This document shows positions 5,037-5,093 of a stretch of 5,093 nt of DNA, piece by piece; position 1 is the stretch's first letter; the number at the start of each line of letters is the position of its first letter. The stretch comes from Bacteroidales bacterium. Its GTDB lineage: Bacteria; Bacteroidota; Bacteroidia; Bacteroidales; UBA1402. Both the position numbers and the translations under genes were made by a program. The notes beneath the pieces are model-generated. The model was not told the origin of the DNA, ran no database searches, and was given only the letters and a program-made list of their open reading frames with translations. The stretch is from contig JALNXZ010000132.1 in NCBI GenBank assembly GCA_023230125.1, forward strand, positions 1 to 5,093, in the 5' to 3' direction.

Positions 5037-5093
5037 TCATGTATTCTCTATATCATTGAAAGCCTTTATTAAGGCTTTTTTCCAATCACAAAT
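5037..5093 (-). CDS. C-terminal end of a minus-strand gene (runs off the window end)
   Basis: The minus strand is open from the right edge to TGA at 5039-5037 and reads ICDWKKALIKAFNDIENT, an amphipathic helical tail plausible as a protein C-terminus. The stop lies 11 bp before the second hairpin, as expected for a cassette gene followed by its attC site. Only 18 codons are visible, and the same bases form a hairpin with a T-run on the plus strand, so a non-coding reading is possible. No function can be given. Confidence 0.45.
   Translation of the reverse strand: MCDWKKALIKAFNDIENT
5059..5081 (+). terminator. Possible plus-strand hairpin terminator
   Basis: AAAGCCTT (5059-5066) pairs over 8 bp with AAGGCTTT (5071-5078) around the loop TATT, and further Ts follow to 5081. 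This is terminator-shaped for plus-strand transcription. However, no plus-strand gene precedes it closely, and the same bases read as codons of a minus-strand gene end, so it may be incidental. Confidence 0.3.

Noticed and set aside
1..5093. Integron integrase, CRISPR array, tRNA or rRNA
   Set aside because: I looked for these because of the attC-like sites. No frame shows tyrosine-recombinase motifs, no regularly spaced repeats are present, and nothing resembles a tRNA or rRNA.

Overview
The window is AT-rich apart from one mobile element. It looks like an accessory region of a Bacteroidota chromosome. The pointers are the lipoprotein-rich gene content, the lack of clear Shine-Dalgarno sites, and an IS5-type transposase beginning MLGK, a form I associate with this phylum. 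The phylum call is inference. No rRNA, tRNA, CRISPR array or integrase gene is visible.

Layout in coordinate order: the N-terminal part of a lipoprotein gene (minus, runs off the left edge); a HEPN-like hypothetical gene (minus); a small two-helix membrane protein (minus); a complete IS5-family insertion sequence (about 1560-3056, transposase on plus); a 76-nt imperfect hairpin (3120-3195); a GGCT-fold gene (minus); a lipoprotein gene with YD-like repeats (minus); a frameshifted mini-lipoprotein gene (minus); a second 64-nt hairpin (4962-5025); and the C-terminal codons of a further minus-strand gene that runs off the right edge.

The main observation is that the two hairpins share one architecture. 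Each has a 9-nt outer arm (GCCGCTAAC / GTTAG...), a 6-nt unpaired spacer, a long inner stem with a variable tip, a 5-nt GTGGT spacer and the outer arm again. This is the layout of integron attC recombination sites. Every non-IS gene lies on the minus strand, both hairpins lie 3' of genes, and both fold completely only on the plus strand, which is the attC 'bottom' strand for minus-coded cassettes. I therefore read the window as part of an integron-like or CALIN-like gene-cassette array. One complete cassette of about 1.84 kb (4969 down to 3128) holds the mini-lipoprotein, the YD-like lipoprotein and the GGCT-fold gene. A second cassette, entered by the IS near its 5' end, holds the small membrane protein, the HEPN-like protein and the left-edge lipoprotein. 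The core boxes depart from the canonical GTTRRRY, so this is a hypothesis and not an established identification.

How the genes work together is not known. The three cassette genes at 4817-3290 are tightly spaced and probably co-transcribed. Two of the three encode, or once encoded, lipoproteins, which points to envelope functions. The IS lies between the hairpin and the first gene of the second cassette, so it may have cut that cassette off from upstream transcription.
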